Positions 1-7,514 of a stretch of 48,939 nucleotides of DNA are shown here, piece by piece. The position numbers were made by a program, and so were the translations under genes. The notes beneath the pieces are model-generated. The model ran no database searches. It was not told the DNA's origin and worked only from the letters and a program-made list of their open reading frames with translations. The stretch's first letter is position 1; each line of letters starts with the position of its first letter. Location: the NCBI GenBank assembly GCA_016186905.1, contig JACPKS010000062.1:1-48939 (forward strand). Reading direction: 5' to 3'. This DNA is from Deltaproteobacteria bacterium (GTDB lineage Bacteria; Bdellovibrionota; UBA1018; UBA923).

Positions 1-119
1 CCACGTCTCGTGAAGTAGCGGCAAGGACACTACATGTGAGCTACATGGTGTTTTAAGCTACGGATTTCTTAAATGAAAACCGCGAGAAAGACGAAGCAAC
101 CAACTTCTTCAAACGATAA

Positions 120-158
120 CGCGGGGTTGACCGAAAGGTCGGCTCCGCGTTTTTGTTT
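120..158 (+). terminator. Rho-independent terminator
   Basis: A 13-bp stem (arms at 120-132 and 137-149, some G-U pairs) closes on a GAAA tetraloop and is followed by a T-rich tract. It would end a plus-strand transcript entering from outside the window; no coding region for that transcript is visible in bases 1-119. Confidence 0.8.
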
Positions 159-227
159 TAAACCCTCCGATGCAGCACGGATGCAGCACCAACTTCCGAA
201 CACACCCGAAATGCTACGAACTGGTTT

Positions 228-590
228 CTAGCGAACGACTCTGAGCTGTGGGGGATTTTGGACGTTTGGAACGACTGAAAACGAACGAGCAGCGTGCTTG
301 ATGCTGTCTCCAAGCAAGTGGGCGTAGCGCATCGTTGTCGCCACGTCCTTGTGACCGTAAATCTCCTTCACCGTTTTCAGGTCAAGGCCACTTGCGATCA
401 TGAGGGTTGTTCCGGTGTGCCTCAGATCGTGAAATCTGATTTTCTTCACCTTCGCCTCGGCAACGTCCTTCCCGAAATACCGATCCGTGAAGTTATCGTG
501 GTCGATGGGTCTTCCCGTCTCGGTTTGGAAAAATGTCTTATCCTGAGTGATGTGAAGCCGGGCTGTGAGTTGCTTTAACTCCGCTCTCAA
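228..590 (-). pseudogene. Tyrosine recombinase, C-terminal fragment
   Basis: This is the catalytic C-terminal part of a phage-type tyrosine integrase. It holds the box II arginine motif FHDLRHTG, the following GH pair (YGHKDVATTMRYAH) and the terminal Tyr, so the end of the active site is intact. The N-terminal arm-binding and core-binding domains and the first catalytic Arg are missing: in the same frame an in-frame stop lies just upstream of the TTG at 590, and nothing upstream reads as integrase. A full-length family member is about 350-420 residues; this is about 120. It is probably a decayed integration gene for the accessory block to its right. Part of its sequence (388-414) recurs at 4955-4981. 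Confidence 0.8.
388..414. repeat. 27-bp direct repeat, copy 1 (inside integrase fragment)
   Basis: These bases encode the segment just after the recombinase box II motif (GTTLMIA on the minus strand). The same 27 bases, with one difference, occur at 4955-4981 in the same orientation. The two copies bracket the 4.5-kb toxin-antitoxin/transglycosylase block. Confidence 0.75.
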
Positions 591-949
591 GACCGCGTTT
601 GCGGCAAATTTTCAAAGAGCATTTCCAAGGGCATTCCCTCGGATTGATTACGTGAAACCATATCATTTCCCCTTCATTCGCGCGAGTCGCGGGCCCAATC
701 GACGCTCATTTTCAACACGCACGAATCCTCACACATCACATAGGATGCCAAGCGCAGCTTCACTTTAATCACCTACCGCCAGTTCCCCCACCCCTTCGAA
801 CGCCGTCGCCGACTGACTGTTATGCCACTAAAAAGCAAGCAGACGTTTGATCTCACCTCCAATTCAAAAACACAGTAAAATCAATATTTATATCAATCGG
901 CCCCATGAGATAAGGCCAAAAAACAGGCTCCTTTAAATACTTATTCTGT
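591..949. other. Non-coding stretch, no gene seen
   Basis: No reading frame here has a recognisable product. The first third probably derives from the lost N-terminal part of the integrase; the last 100 bases become AT-rich and lead into the promoter of the toxin-antitoxin pair. Confidence 0.5.
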
Positions 950-969
950 TATAATAGTTATCATGATAA
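950..969 (+). promoter_or_regulatory. -10 box plus palindromic operator of toxin-antitoxin operon
   Basis: A perfect TATAAT lies at 950-955 and is followed by the 12-bp perfect palindrome TTATCATGATAA at 958-969, ten bases before the toxin ATG. No good -35 is visible. The palindrome at the expected transcription start suits autorepression by the downstream wHTH antitoxin (inference). Confidence 0.55.
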
Positions 970-978
970 AATGAGCAT

Positions 979-1254
979 ATGAGTCCGAAGCTCGCTAGGC
1001 GAGATCTTCCCGATGGAAGTTTCATTGATATCGCCATTGATGAGATCAAGCCCGATCGCTGGCGACCTCATGGTGTGCGATATCGATTTGCTTGGATTGA
1101 AAAAGGAACGTGCCGTGTTCTCTTCGATAATCATCATGGAAAGCAAGACCACTGTCACGTCGATGGAATCGAGAAAATTTACGAATTTATCTCGATCGAA
1201 AAACTTTATGACGATTTTACGTCAGAAATTCGAAATCTCGGAGGCTTAGTATGA
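979..1254 (+). CDS. DUF6516-like toxin of a type II toxin-antitoxin pair
   Basis: A 91-residue basic protein resembling the DUF6516 toxin family: an early strand containing LPDGSFIDIAI, a central WRPHGVRYRFAWI stretch, the conserved FDNHHGKQDHCHVDG segment and a C-terminal EKLYDDFTSEI helix. The family is usually found next to a winged-helix antitoxin, as here. The stop overlaps the antitoxin start by four bases (ATGA at 1251-1254), so the two are translationally coupled. The toxin lies upstream of its antitoxin, the reverse of many type II systems but common for this family. The molecular target of DUF6516 proteins is not known to me. The family assignment rests on motif pattern, without a search. 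Confidence 0.65.
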   Translation: MSPKLARRDLPDGSFIDIAIDEIKPDRWRPHGVRYRFAWIEKGTCRVLFDNHHGKQDHCHVDGIEKIYEFISIEKLYDDFTSEIRNLGGLV

Positions 1255-1634
1255 AAATAAGAAAATTCAAAATCAAAGTTCAGAATAGTGATCAATTCAA
1301 AGATGACGTGATCAAAACCTGGAAAGCTGCCGAGAAAAAGAAATTGAAGGACTCGGACTACGACCTAGTCCTCTCCTTTCCGGATATCTCTTGGTTACCA
1401 AAGATTTTTGGAGCTGAACGGGTTCGGATGATTCAGATGATCCGCGATCAAAAGCCCGAATCCATTTACCAACTCGCAAAACTGTTGGGCCGTGCACTCC
1501 CGAATGTTCATCGCGATGTCCATGAGCTTGCTGAGTATGGAATTATTGAACTTAAGAAAAGTCGTAAAAAAGGTCAAAAGAGAGAATCGCTACTTCCAGA
1601 ATACAACTGGGATGGGTTTGATATTGCGGTGTAG
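1251..1634 (+). CDS. Winged-helix antitoxin (HVO_A0114-like)
   Basis: A 127-residue protein with a charged N-terminal half and a C-terminal winged helix (about residues 60-110: PESIYQLAKLLGRALPNVHRDVHELAEYG, followed by a basic Lys/Arg-rich wing). This is the layout of the HVO_A0114-type putative DNA-binding proteins that accompany DUF6516 toxins. Its start overlaps the toxin stop. It probably binds the palindrome at 958-969 and neutralises the toxin; both roles are inferred from context. The orphan protein at 4409-4777 has the same architecture (KPxSIYxLxKL, an Asn-rich recognition helix, a GR...P..E tail) but is clearly diverged, so the two are paralogues rather than a recent duplication. 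Confidence 0.65.
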   Translation: MKIRKFKIKVQNSDQFKDDVIKTWKAAEKKKLKDSDYDLVLSFPDISWLPKIFGAERVRMIQMIRDQKPESIYQLAKLLGRALPNVHRDVHELAEYGIIELKKSRKKGQKRESLLPEYNWDGFDIAV

Positions 1635-1716
1635 ACTGGACTGTCTCAAACCCGGTCCATCCGTAAAAAATCAATTCCTATTGATAGAATAAATAAATTT
1701 TCCTACGTTGGTGAAA

Positions 1717-2481
1717 ATGGGTCATATTAAATCAAAAAAAATAAAACCACTTAAAATAACTCCTCCAACTAAACCTGTTCACCCATGGAGAGTTTGTCCT
1801 TACGGAGAACATCAGGTCGTCACCCATCCACTGCACGTTCCTCCTAGCAAAAAGAATCCTGACGGCGTCACCACTCGTCATTGGCATTGCGCAAAAAACC
1901 CATCTAGAAAGGATCAACTCTACCCTGGTGAAATCGAAGAAATTGCAAATCAAAATTTTTCGAAATTAAAAAACAAGCCTTGCCCACTTCCTCTAAAATT
2001 TGGGGGGAATGGAAGTAACTTTGACGACTTTATTGCTGGATGGACACAATATTGGAATGACATCTTCAAACCTTCCGAACCTCTCGATCCAAATTTTGTT
2101 AAAGCGCTGATCGCCTCAGAATCGAGCTTCAATCCAAAAAAGATCGCTGATCCCCAAAACTCAAATAGCGCAAGAGGACTTACCCAAATCACAAATAAAA
2201 CTCGTAAAATCTTAGACAATAGAAAAGGCGAATTAAAAGATCACTACATCACGGTCACCAAAGAAGAGTTAAACGATCCAAATACGAACATCTGTGCAGG
2301 CATCCGATGGCTATTTCAAAAGAAGGATTTGACTACGAGTAAGCTTGGACACGAGGCCTCCTGGCTTGAAACCATTTACAATTATAAAGGAGCTTCCAAA
2401 GCTCCACCCGAAAGAGCAGAGGAAATCATGAGAAGATTTAATGGGTACTATGAGGATTACAAAAAATGTGGAAAAAAATAG
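1717..2481 (+). CDS. Lytic transglycosylase-like (SLT/GH23) protein with Cys/His N-terminal module
   Basis: The C-terminal half (about residues 125-245) is a soluble lytic transglycosylase fold: the catalytic Glu sits in LIASESSFNP, followed by the ARGLTQIT motif, the NICAGIRWL motif and a late YNYKG segment. It should cleave the glycan strands of peptidoglycan. There is no signal peptide. The N-terminal module (residues 10-75) has CPYGEH, HPLHVPPSKKNPDG and HWHCAKNPSRKDQ, a spacing of Cys and His that looks like a small metal-binding domain. The start is uncertain: ATG at 1717 is chosen, with TTG at 1708 and GTG at 1711 in the same frame. The stop overlaps the next gene by 16 bases. An enzyme without its own export signal, coupled to an exported partner, suggests an effector delivered by a machine or a phage-derived lysin. 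Confidence 0.75.
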   Translation: MGHIKSKKIKPLKITPPTKPVHPWRVCPYGEHQVVTHPLHVPPSKKNPDGVTTRHWHCAKNPSRKDQLYPGEIEEIANQNFSKLKNKPCPLPLKFGGNGSNFDDFIAGWTQYWNDIFKPSEPLDPNFVKALIASESSFNPKKIADPQNSNSARGLTQITNKTRKILDNRKGELKDHYITVTKEELNDPNTNICAGIRWLFQKKDLTTSKLGHEASWLETIYNYKGASKAPPERAEEIMRRFNGYYEDYKKCGKK

Positions 2482-3287
2482 CCCTACTCTTTTTCTTTTT
2501 CCAGGTTATTTACTTTAGCCCCATGCAATCAATCCATGCAGCTGCGCCGAATGAGTCGGTGTTTTGCTCAAAAAATATTGAAAAAAAGTTCGGAAAAAAG
2601 TTCGGAAATTATCGAATCAGAATTTCCTACGCCAATGAACGAATGTGTCAACATCTCGATATTTTCAAACAAGACAAGGTTGCCTTTCATGAGGAAGGCA
2701 TCGATAATCATTACGATCTGGAAAGCAAATGGCCTGGGCACGGAACACAAATGGCCGTATCAAAATGGACCGGTGGTGCGCACTGTTGCATGTCACTTCT
2801 CATTTTTGAGTTGGGCGACAAATTCAGGAAAATAGCTGATATCTATGGCGGCAACTTTGATCCCGAAATCATCGATCTCGACCATGATGGCATCCCAGAG
2901 ATCCAAATTACGGATGATTTTTTAGCTTATCGGTTCTCGAGCTTCGCAAGTTCCGCGAAAGGATCAGTCATATTGAAATATTCAAATGGAGAATATTTTC
3001 TCGCGGAAGAAATGATGAAGCATGCCCCTCCGAGCGAAAGTTCCTTAAAAAAGCGAATTCCCGCATGGAGAAAAGAATTTCTGGAGCACGGTCCGGATTG
3101 GCCTCCCGAATCCTTTATCCAGACTCTTACCGACTTAGTCTTTACTGGGAACGGCGATAGAGCTTCAGAATTTGTGGATCAAGTATGGCCTAAAGATCTT
3201 GCAGGTAAAGAGGAATTCGTAAAGTCCTACAAAGAGGCTTTAAGCGAATCTCGATATTATTCAAAAGCGGCAGCACACATTTTCTGA
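2466..3287 (+). CDS. Exported protein coupled to the transglycosylase
   Basis: A 273-residue protein with a clear signal peptide (Lys, then a Leu/Phe-rich core, cleavage near AAA at residues 26-28). Inside are a GGAHCC motif and a calcium-loop-like sequence DLDHDGIPEIQ (about residues 138-148), as seen in FG-GAP/EF-hand-type exported proteins; the rest is unrecognised. The ATG lies inside the transglycosylase gene, with a GAGG ribosome-binding site ten bases upstream, so translation is coupled. An exported partner overlapping a peptidoglycan hydrolase could be a periplasmic immunity protein or an inhibitor; this is inference from position only. Confidence 0.6.
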   Translation: MWKKIALLFFFFQVIYFSPMQSIHAAAPNESVFCSKNIEKKFGKKFGNYRIRISYANERMCQHLDIFKQDKVAFHEEGIDNHYDLESKWPGHGTQMAVSKWTGGAHCCMSLLIFELGDKFRKIADIYGGNFDPEIIDLDHDGIPEIQITDDFLAYRFSSFASSAKGSVILKYSNGEYFLAEEMMKHAPPSESSLKKRIPAWRKEFLEHGPDWPPESFIQTLTDLVFTGNGDRASEFVDQVWPKDLAGKEEFVKSYKEALSESRYYSKAAAHIF

Positions 3288-3880
3288 GGAATCAAACGGA
3301 ACTGTAGAAACCGAGCCTGATGCAAAACAAATCGGATGTGAAATGAATCACGCCAAAGACCCGAAACGCCCCAGTCGTGTCGGTAGCGATCGGGACAATC
3401 TTATTAGCGTCGGCTCAACATTTCCCGGCATGTCGCGAGTTTCCCATTTTCTCGGCAAAACGGCTTGCCTTAACCAAAATCCGATGCGCGGCCGCGTCTT
3501 CTCATCCTCCATGAAAAATGCTCCTTGAGAATATTTTACTCCGAAAAGCGGCAAAGGCGTTACGCAAAAAAGGCAGCTACGCGCGTAAGGGTCGTTAAAA
3601 AATAACTGACAGGTTTTGCGGCGGCTTTTGGCCTGCGACTTCGTCAGCCTTCGCAAGAAAAACCTCAACGTATCGCAGCGGATACGCCTCGGTTTTTCTT
3701 GCTCGGCTTCCTCGTCTCGGCTCAAAATCCGCTCGCAATCCCTGCCACTTATTTTTAAACGAGCCCTAAGCATACAAAAGCTTCGCACCGTGCCGGATAA
3801 ATCCGCCGTCATACTGCATCGAGATCATAGATCCTTTGTCCTATGCCATTATTTCCGTCTCAAAGCTTCGGCGGAAGGGG
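3288..3880. other. Non-coding stretch with relics
   Basis: No convincing gene. Several overlapping reading frames exist on both strands but none has a recognisable motif or ribosome-binding site. The stretch contains a long imperfect palindrome (3618-3732) and leads into the IstB fragment. Confidence 0.5.
3618..3732. repeat. Long imperfect palindrome (about 115 bp)
   Basis: The two halves are broadly complementary: AAGAAAAACC at 3655-3664 pairs perfectly with GGTTTTTCTT at 3691-3700, AGCC...GC pairs outside that, and GCGG.TTTTG at the outer left matches CAAAA.CCGC at the outer right. The tip carries CGTATC/GATACG. Its size and build resemble the palindrome beside the tRNA-Glu at 27330-27453. 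Confidence 0.55.
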
Positions 3881-3884
3881 AGAC

Positions 3885-4121
3885 GATGGATCAACAGGAA
3901 ACCTCTTTTTCCAGGTCATCTCCGACAGGCACGACAGGGGGCTTGGCACTATTGTGACCACCAACTACGCCTTCGGACACTGGAACCAGATCTTTGCCAG
4001 CGAATCCACGGCTCTCGTTTCCGTCGAGCGCCTGACTGCGGATGCAGAAGTGTTTTATCTGGAAGGAGAAAGCTATCCGCAGCACCAGCGAAAACTAAAA
4101 AACCAATCCAAACGCAAATAA
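3885..4121 (+). pseudogene. IstB (IS21 family ATPase), C-terminal remnant
   Basis: The reading frame from about 3885 gives FFQVISDRHDRG, TIVTTNYAFGHWNQIF, then ALVSVERLTADAEVFYLEGESY. This matches the sensor and C-terminal part of IstB, the AAA+ helper of IS21 transposition (typically FQVI..RYE..STIVTTN...W...F, then L.DRL.H....+.I.GESYR). The Walker A and B portions and the partner transposase IstA are absent, so only about 80 of the usual 250 residues remain. It is inactive and marks an old insertion. Confidence 0.75.
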
Positions 4122-4408
4122 CCGCGCACGTCCGCCGCCTAAAATATTAGGCCGTCGGCATGGCTGATTCCGGCACTGGCCAGGCGATAAGCGGCGAAAG
4201 TGGCAAGGTTCTACGCCGCCGGTAGCACTCATTTTCCTTTTCGGCAAAAAGAGATGGCTGCTGGAGATACGACTCAGAGAAATGCCGAACAGGAACGAGC
4301 AGCAGTACATTGCGTGGCTTCGCAAGCGGCGTTCAATGAAAGCAAAAAGCATCGAATGATTAGAGCGTCAGTATGCACTGACGTCCAAATGGCGAATCTA
4401 AGGAGCTT

Positions 4409-4777
4409 TCAGGCCGCCTTCAAGTCAAACTCGACTTGTCCATACTCCACTACCGGAGTTTTTACTGCTCGGCCGGATTCTTGAGATGTTTTGATTTTGA
4501 CCGCCCCAACACTTTCAAAAAATGCGATGAGTTTATTGAGATTGGAAACATCCATGTCGATCAATTTTGATAATTCATAAATTGATTTCGGCTTGTGAGT
4601 TAGAATCGCAGATAAGATTCCAAGATTTTTTGCGAAGCGATCGAAGTCTTTCTTATTATCAAAAGAAATTTCATAGTGATCGCCATGCAACTTCCCCTTG
4701 CGCGCATCTTTCAATGCTTTCTTAAACTCAGACATGGTTTGAGTGGATGATTTGATTGATACAATTAGCTTCTTCAT
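4409..4777 (-). CDS. Orphan winged-helix antitoxin (HVO_A0114-like)
   Basis: A 122-residue protein with a basic N-terminus and a C-terminal winged helix (KPKSIYELSKLIDMDVSNLN, then KTSQESGRAVKTP). The architecture matches the antitoxin at 1251-1634. Its start overlaps the stop of the decayed toxin gene upstream by four bases, the same junction as in the intact pair. With the toxin broken, this antitoxin is left alone; it could persist as a repressor or as an anti-addiction factor against related toxins (inference). The reading frame itself is intact, suggesting either recent toxin loss or retained function. Confidence 0.65.
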   Translation of the reverse strand: MKKLIVSIKSSTQTMSEFKKALKDARKGKLHGDHYEISFDNKKDFDRFAKNLGILSAILTHKPKSIYELSKLIDMDVSNLNKLIAFFESVGAVKIKTSQESGRAVKTPVVEYGQVEFDLKAA

Positions 4778-4918
4778 AGTTTCACTCCAATATGGGTTAG
4801 GACCAAACTCTCAAAATCCTCAATCAGTTGATCGTCATCGACGTACATGAATTGACAGTTCGACGACATACCGACCTTGAAGCTTATTCTTGACGTAGTA
4901 TCGGAGCCGAGCCTTCAT
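4774..4918 (-). pseudogene. Decayed DUF6516-like toxin gene
   Basis: From the ATG at 4918 the frame reads MKARLRYYVKNKLQG..., which fits the start of DUF6516-type toxins, but it stops after 27 codons. The +1-shifted frame continues with YVDDDQLIEDFESLVLTHIG, which matches the family's C-terminal helix, and ends in the TGA that overlaps the antitoxin ATG. The whole central domain, including the expected FDN..G...H.H core, is missing. So an internal deletion plus frameshift has destroyed the toxin. Confidence 0.6.
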
Positions 4919-4954
4919 ATGTGTATCATAATACCGATATTGGTAAAATGCAAC

Positions 4955-4981
4955 CCACCTGCGATCATGAGGGTTGTTCCG
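4955..4981. repeat. 27-bp direct repeat, copy 2
   Basis: Same orientation as 388-414, one mismatch. Here it is not within an integrase frame beyond the GTTLMIA codons, so it is an isolated scrap of the recombinase gene and marks the other edge of the accessory block. Confidence 0.7.
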
Positions 4982-5060
4982 CGCCTGGTGAACTCATAGC
5001 CCGGCCATCATTCTTGTTGAGAAGCCCGAAACGGACGGAAAATGAATTTGTTCAGCCGGC

Positions 5061-7067
5061 TTATGCGCTACCATCATTTCTTGCCACAGCAGACCGAAGA
5101 ACCTCGCCCACTTTCTCAGCAAGCGACCGCGCTGTGAAGGGTTTCTCCATGAACCAAGTCGAAGCAGCATCAACTCCATAATCCTGGAGAGTCCCATCCA
5201 TGTAGCCTGAGAGAAACAGCACCGGGAGATCCGGCCTCATCTCCCGTGCCGCTCTCACCAGTTCCGGACCGCTCATCCGTGGCATCACAACGTCGGTAAT
5301 CAGAAGATCGATCTTTTTTTTCCTATCGAGCAGAAACCGTACCGCTTCTTCCCCGTTGGCGGCATCCAGAACCGAGTAGCCCTGCTTATGTAGTGTCGCA
5401 GCCATGATTTTCCTTAAAGACTCCTCATCCTCGACGAGCAAGAGGATCACGGATCCCGTCGGAGCGGGGATTTCACGAGTATTCGCTCGAACCGTTTGAG
5501 TGACGGCGCCAACTTGAGCTGTAATCGGCCAGAAAATTTGAATCGAGGTTCCCTGGCCGGTAACGCTTTCGACCGTTACCGTTCCGCCTGCCTGTTGAAG
5601 AATTCCATAAATGACGGAAAGTCCAAGTCCGGTCCCTTTTCCCGGTTCCTTGGTGGTGAAGAATGGTTCGAAGATTCGAGGGAGGACCTCAGCGGGGATT
5701 CCGCAGCCGCTGTCTTGTGCGGTGAGGACCGCATACTGTCCTGGCCCAACCGAGATCCGGGCATCCGCTGGAATCTCGTCGAGATTCCGGGCCTCCAGCG
5801 TGAAATTGAGTTTTCCGCCCGTCGGCATCGCGTCCCGCGCGTTCACGCAAAGATTCAGAACGATCTGTTCCAACTGAGCCCGATCAGCCAACACGGGAAG
5901 TGGTTCAGAGGGGCCGTGGATCTTCAATTCAATATCTTCTCCGATCAATCGCCTGATGAGTGGCCGGATGCCTGTGAGAATCGAGAAAAAATCCACGACC
6001 TGCGAGGGCCCGATCCGGCGTCGGCCAAACAACAAGAGCTGACGGATGATGGAGGCCGCGCTTTCCTGGGACTTGAGTATACCTTCAAGGCTTTCCCTGA
6101 CCAGCGCCGGATCACTTTGAATCTGATCCAGTGCCATTTCGGCAAACAGAGTGCTCGCCGCGAGGACATTGTTTACGTCATGAGCCACTCCTCCCGCGAG
6201 CCTTCCCACTGCTTCCATTTTTTGGGCTTCTCTGAGCTGCTTCTCCGTTTCCTGGTGCCTGGCCTCCTCACTGACTTTTTCATGAACGTCTATCCAGACT
6301 CCCACGATGGAATCCTCAACCGTCCCGGGAAACCGAACGAGCCGGAGAATATCGTAGAAATGCCGATAGCTCCCGTCCGCAACGCGAAAGCGGAACTGGA
6401 ACTCAGCTTTTCCATTCTCGAAAAGCTTCGGAAGCTCTGCAAAAAAACGGGGAGAATCCTCTGGATGAATTCTCTCGGTCCAGAACGAGGAGTGCTCGAT
6501 AAATTGCCGTGGATGGTATCCTGTAACCGCTTCAATCCTGTGGCTAACGTATGTAATCCCCATGTCGCCACCCGCCTTGCAAACATAGACGGCCATCGGC
6601 AACGAATCCAGAATCACGGAGAGAAACTGATGGGCACGAAAAATCTCCTCCTCAAGTTTACGCCGCTCGCGCCGGGCCTGAGCTTCGCGAAGCGCGCGCT
6701 CTATCACTGTTGCAAGGCGGCCAAGATTGCTCTTGAGCACGTAGTCCGACGCGCCGGCTTTGAGAGCTTCGATGGCCGTTTCTTCTCCGATTGTCCCGGA
6801 AACAAGGATCAAGGGAATATCCTTTCCTGATTCCCGGAGAGTCTTGATCGCATCCGGGCCCGAAAAGGATGGAAGGTTATAGTCCGAAAGCACCAGATCC
6901 CAGTGTTGCTCGTTGAGTGCTTCCCGCATTTGCGACTCGGTATCCACTCGACGCCATTTCGGCATCGAATCGCCTTGGCGCGCAAAGCGCATTTCAAGCT
7001 GCACGTCGTCCTCGGAGTCATCGACCACGAGAATTTGAAGCGACTCTTCCGTTAATAACTGGCTCAT
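5061..7067 (-). CDS. REC-PAS-histidine kinase-REC hybrid sensor
   Basis: A 668-residue soluble hybrid kinase. Domains in order: receiver (about 10-130, phospho-Asp62 in LVLSDYNL), PAS fold (145-265), HisKA with phospho-His296 in GGVAHDVNN, HATPase (390-515, N box [12 protein letters not shown]1 DSGCGIP, G2 GKGTGLGL) and a second receiver (540-660, Asp592 in LLITDVVMP). There are no membrane segments, so it senses in the cytoplasm or takes its input through the first receiver. It is the last gene of the six-gene signalling operon, six bases after the single-domain regulator, with a GAGG ribosome-binding site 11 bases before the ATG. The H box type (AHDVNN) is that of NtrB-like/PAS kinases. Confidence 0.92.
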   Translation of the reverse strand: MSQLLTEESLQILVVDDSEDDVQLEMRFARQGDSMPKWRRVDTESQMREALNEQHWDLVLSDYNLPSFSGPDAIKTLRESGKDIPLILVSGTIGEETAIEALKAGASDYVLKSNLGRLATVIERALREAQARRERRKLEEEIFRAHQFLSVILDSLPMAVYVCKAGGDMGITYVSHRIEAVTGYHPRQFIEHSSFWTERIHPEDSPRFFAELPKLFENGKAEFQFRFRVADGSYRHFYDILRLVRFPGTVEDSIVGVWIDVHEKVSEEARHQETEKQLREAQKMEAVGRLAGGVAHDVNNVLAASTLFAEMALDQIQSDPALVRESLEGILKSQESAASIIRQLLLFGRRRIGPSQVVDFFSILTGIRPLIRRLIGEDIELKIHGPSEPLPVLADRAQLEQIVLNLCVNARDAMPTGGKLNFTLEARNLDEIPADARISVGPGQYAVLTAQDSGCGIPAEVLPRIFEPFFTTKEPGKGTGLGLSVIYGILQQAGGTVTVESVTGQGTSIQIFWPITAQVGAVTQTVRANTREIPAPTGSVILLLVEDEESLRKIMAATLHKQGYSVLDAANGEEAVRFLLDRKKKIDLLITDVVMPRMSGPELVRAAREMRPDLPVLFLSGYMDGTLQDYGVDAASTWFMEKPFTARSLAEKVGEVLRSAVARNDGSA

Positions 7068-7073
7068 AGCTGT

Positions 7074-7514
7074 TCAATCCTCGATACAATGTTCATTGAT
7101 CGACCCCCAGTACGCTGCGACCTGTTGAATGGTGGACATCAGTTCATCGTACTCCAGCGGCTTGCAAACGTAGCTATTGGCACCCAAGGCATAGGCGTCT
7201 GCAATATCCCGTCGCAACCGGGACGAGGTCAGGATCACGACGGGCACATGCCTAATCCGCTTGTCCGAACGCATTGCACGCAAGACCTCGAGCCCACCGA
7301 TTTTCGGAAGCTGAAGGTCAATCAACACAACTCTCGGAAGATCTTCCACATCCCGCCCCTCGTAGCGGCCTGTGCCCAACAGATAATTCAGCGCCTCCTC
7401 GCCATCCCGGACGACGACAAGGGGCCTCGCCAGACCCGCCTTCTCGATTCCACGACGCGCGAGAGCCTCGTCATCGGAGTTGTCTTCCACAAGAAGAATA
7501 ACGCCTTCATTCAT
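7074..7514 (-). CDS. Single-domain response regulator (Rcp1-like)
   Basis: A 146-residue stand-alone receiver. The acidic pocket is VEDNSDD, the phospho-acceptor is Asp66 in VVLIDLQLPK, and the switch Thr and Lys appear in VVILTSS and CKPLEY. The inserted loop GTGRYEGRDVEDLP before the Asp strand is typical of Rcp1-type regulators that pair with phytochrome and other soluble kinases. No output domain. Start: the ATG at 7514 overlaps the stop of the upstream kinase as ATGA; a longer frame to 7574 would run into that kinase gene. It probably shuttles phosphate between the kinases of this operon. Confidence 0.9.
   Translation of the reverse strand: MNEGVILLVEDNSDDEALARRGIEKAGLARPLVVVRDGEEALNYLLGTGRYEGRDVEDLPRVVLIDLQLPKIGGLEVLRAMRSDKRIRHVPVVILTSSRLRRDIADAYALGANSYVCKPLEYDELMSTIQQVAAYWGSINEHCIED

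Noticed and set aside
1..119. tRNA or tmRNA attachment site next to the integrase fragment
   Set aside because: The left edge does not fold as a tRNA and lacks a TTCGA T-loop; only the terminator is supported.
3348..3812. A 154-codon minus-strand frame
   Set aside because: Arg-rich, no motif, spans the long palindrome; probably non-coding.
5496..6830. A 444-codon plus-strand open frame
   Set aside because: It lies wholly antisense to the REC-PAS-kinase-REC gene, whose domains are clear; long antisense frames are common in GC-rich DNA.
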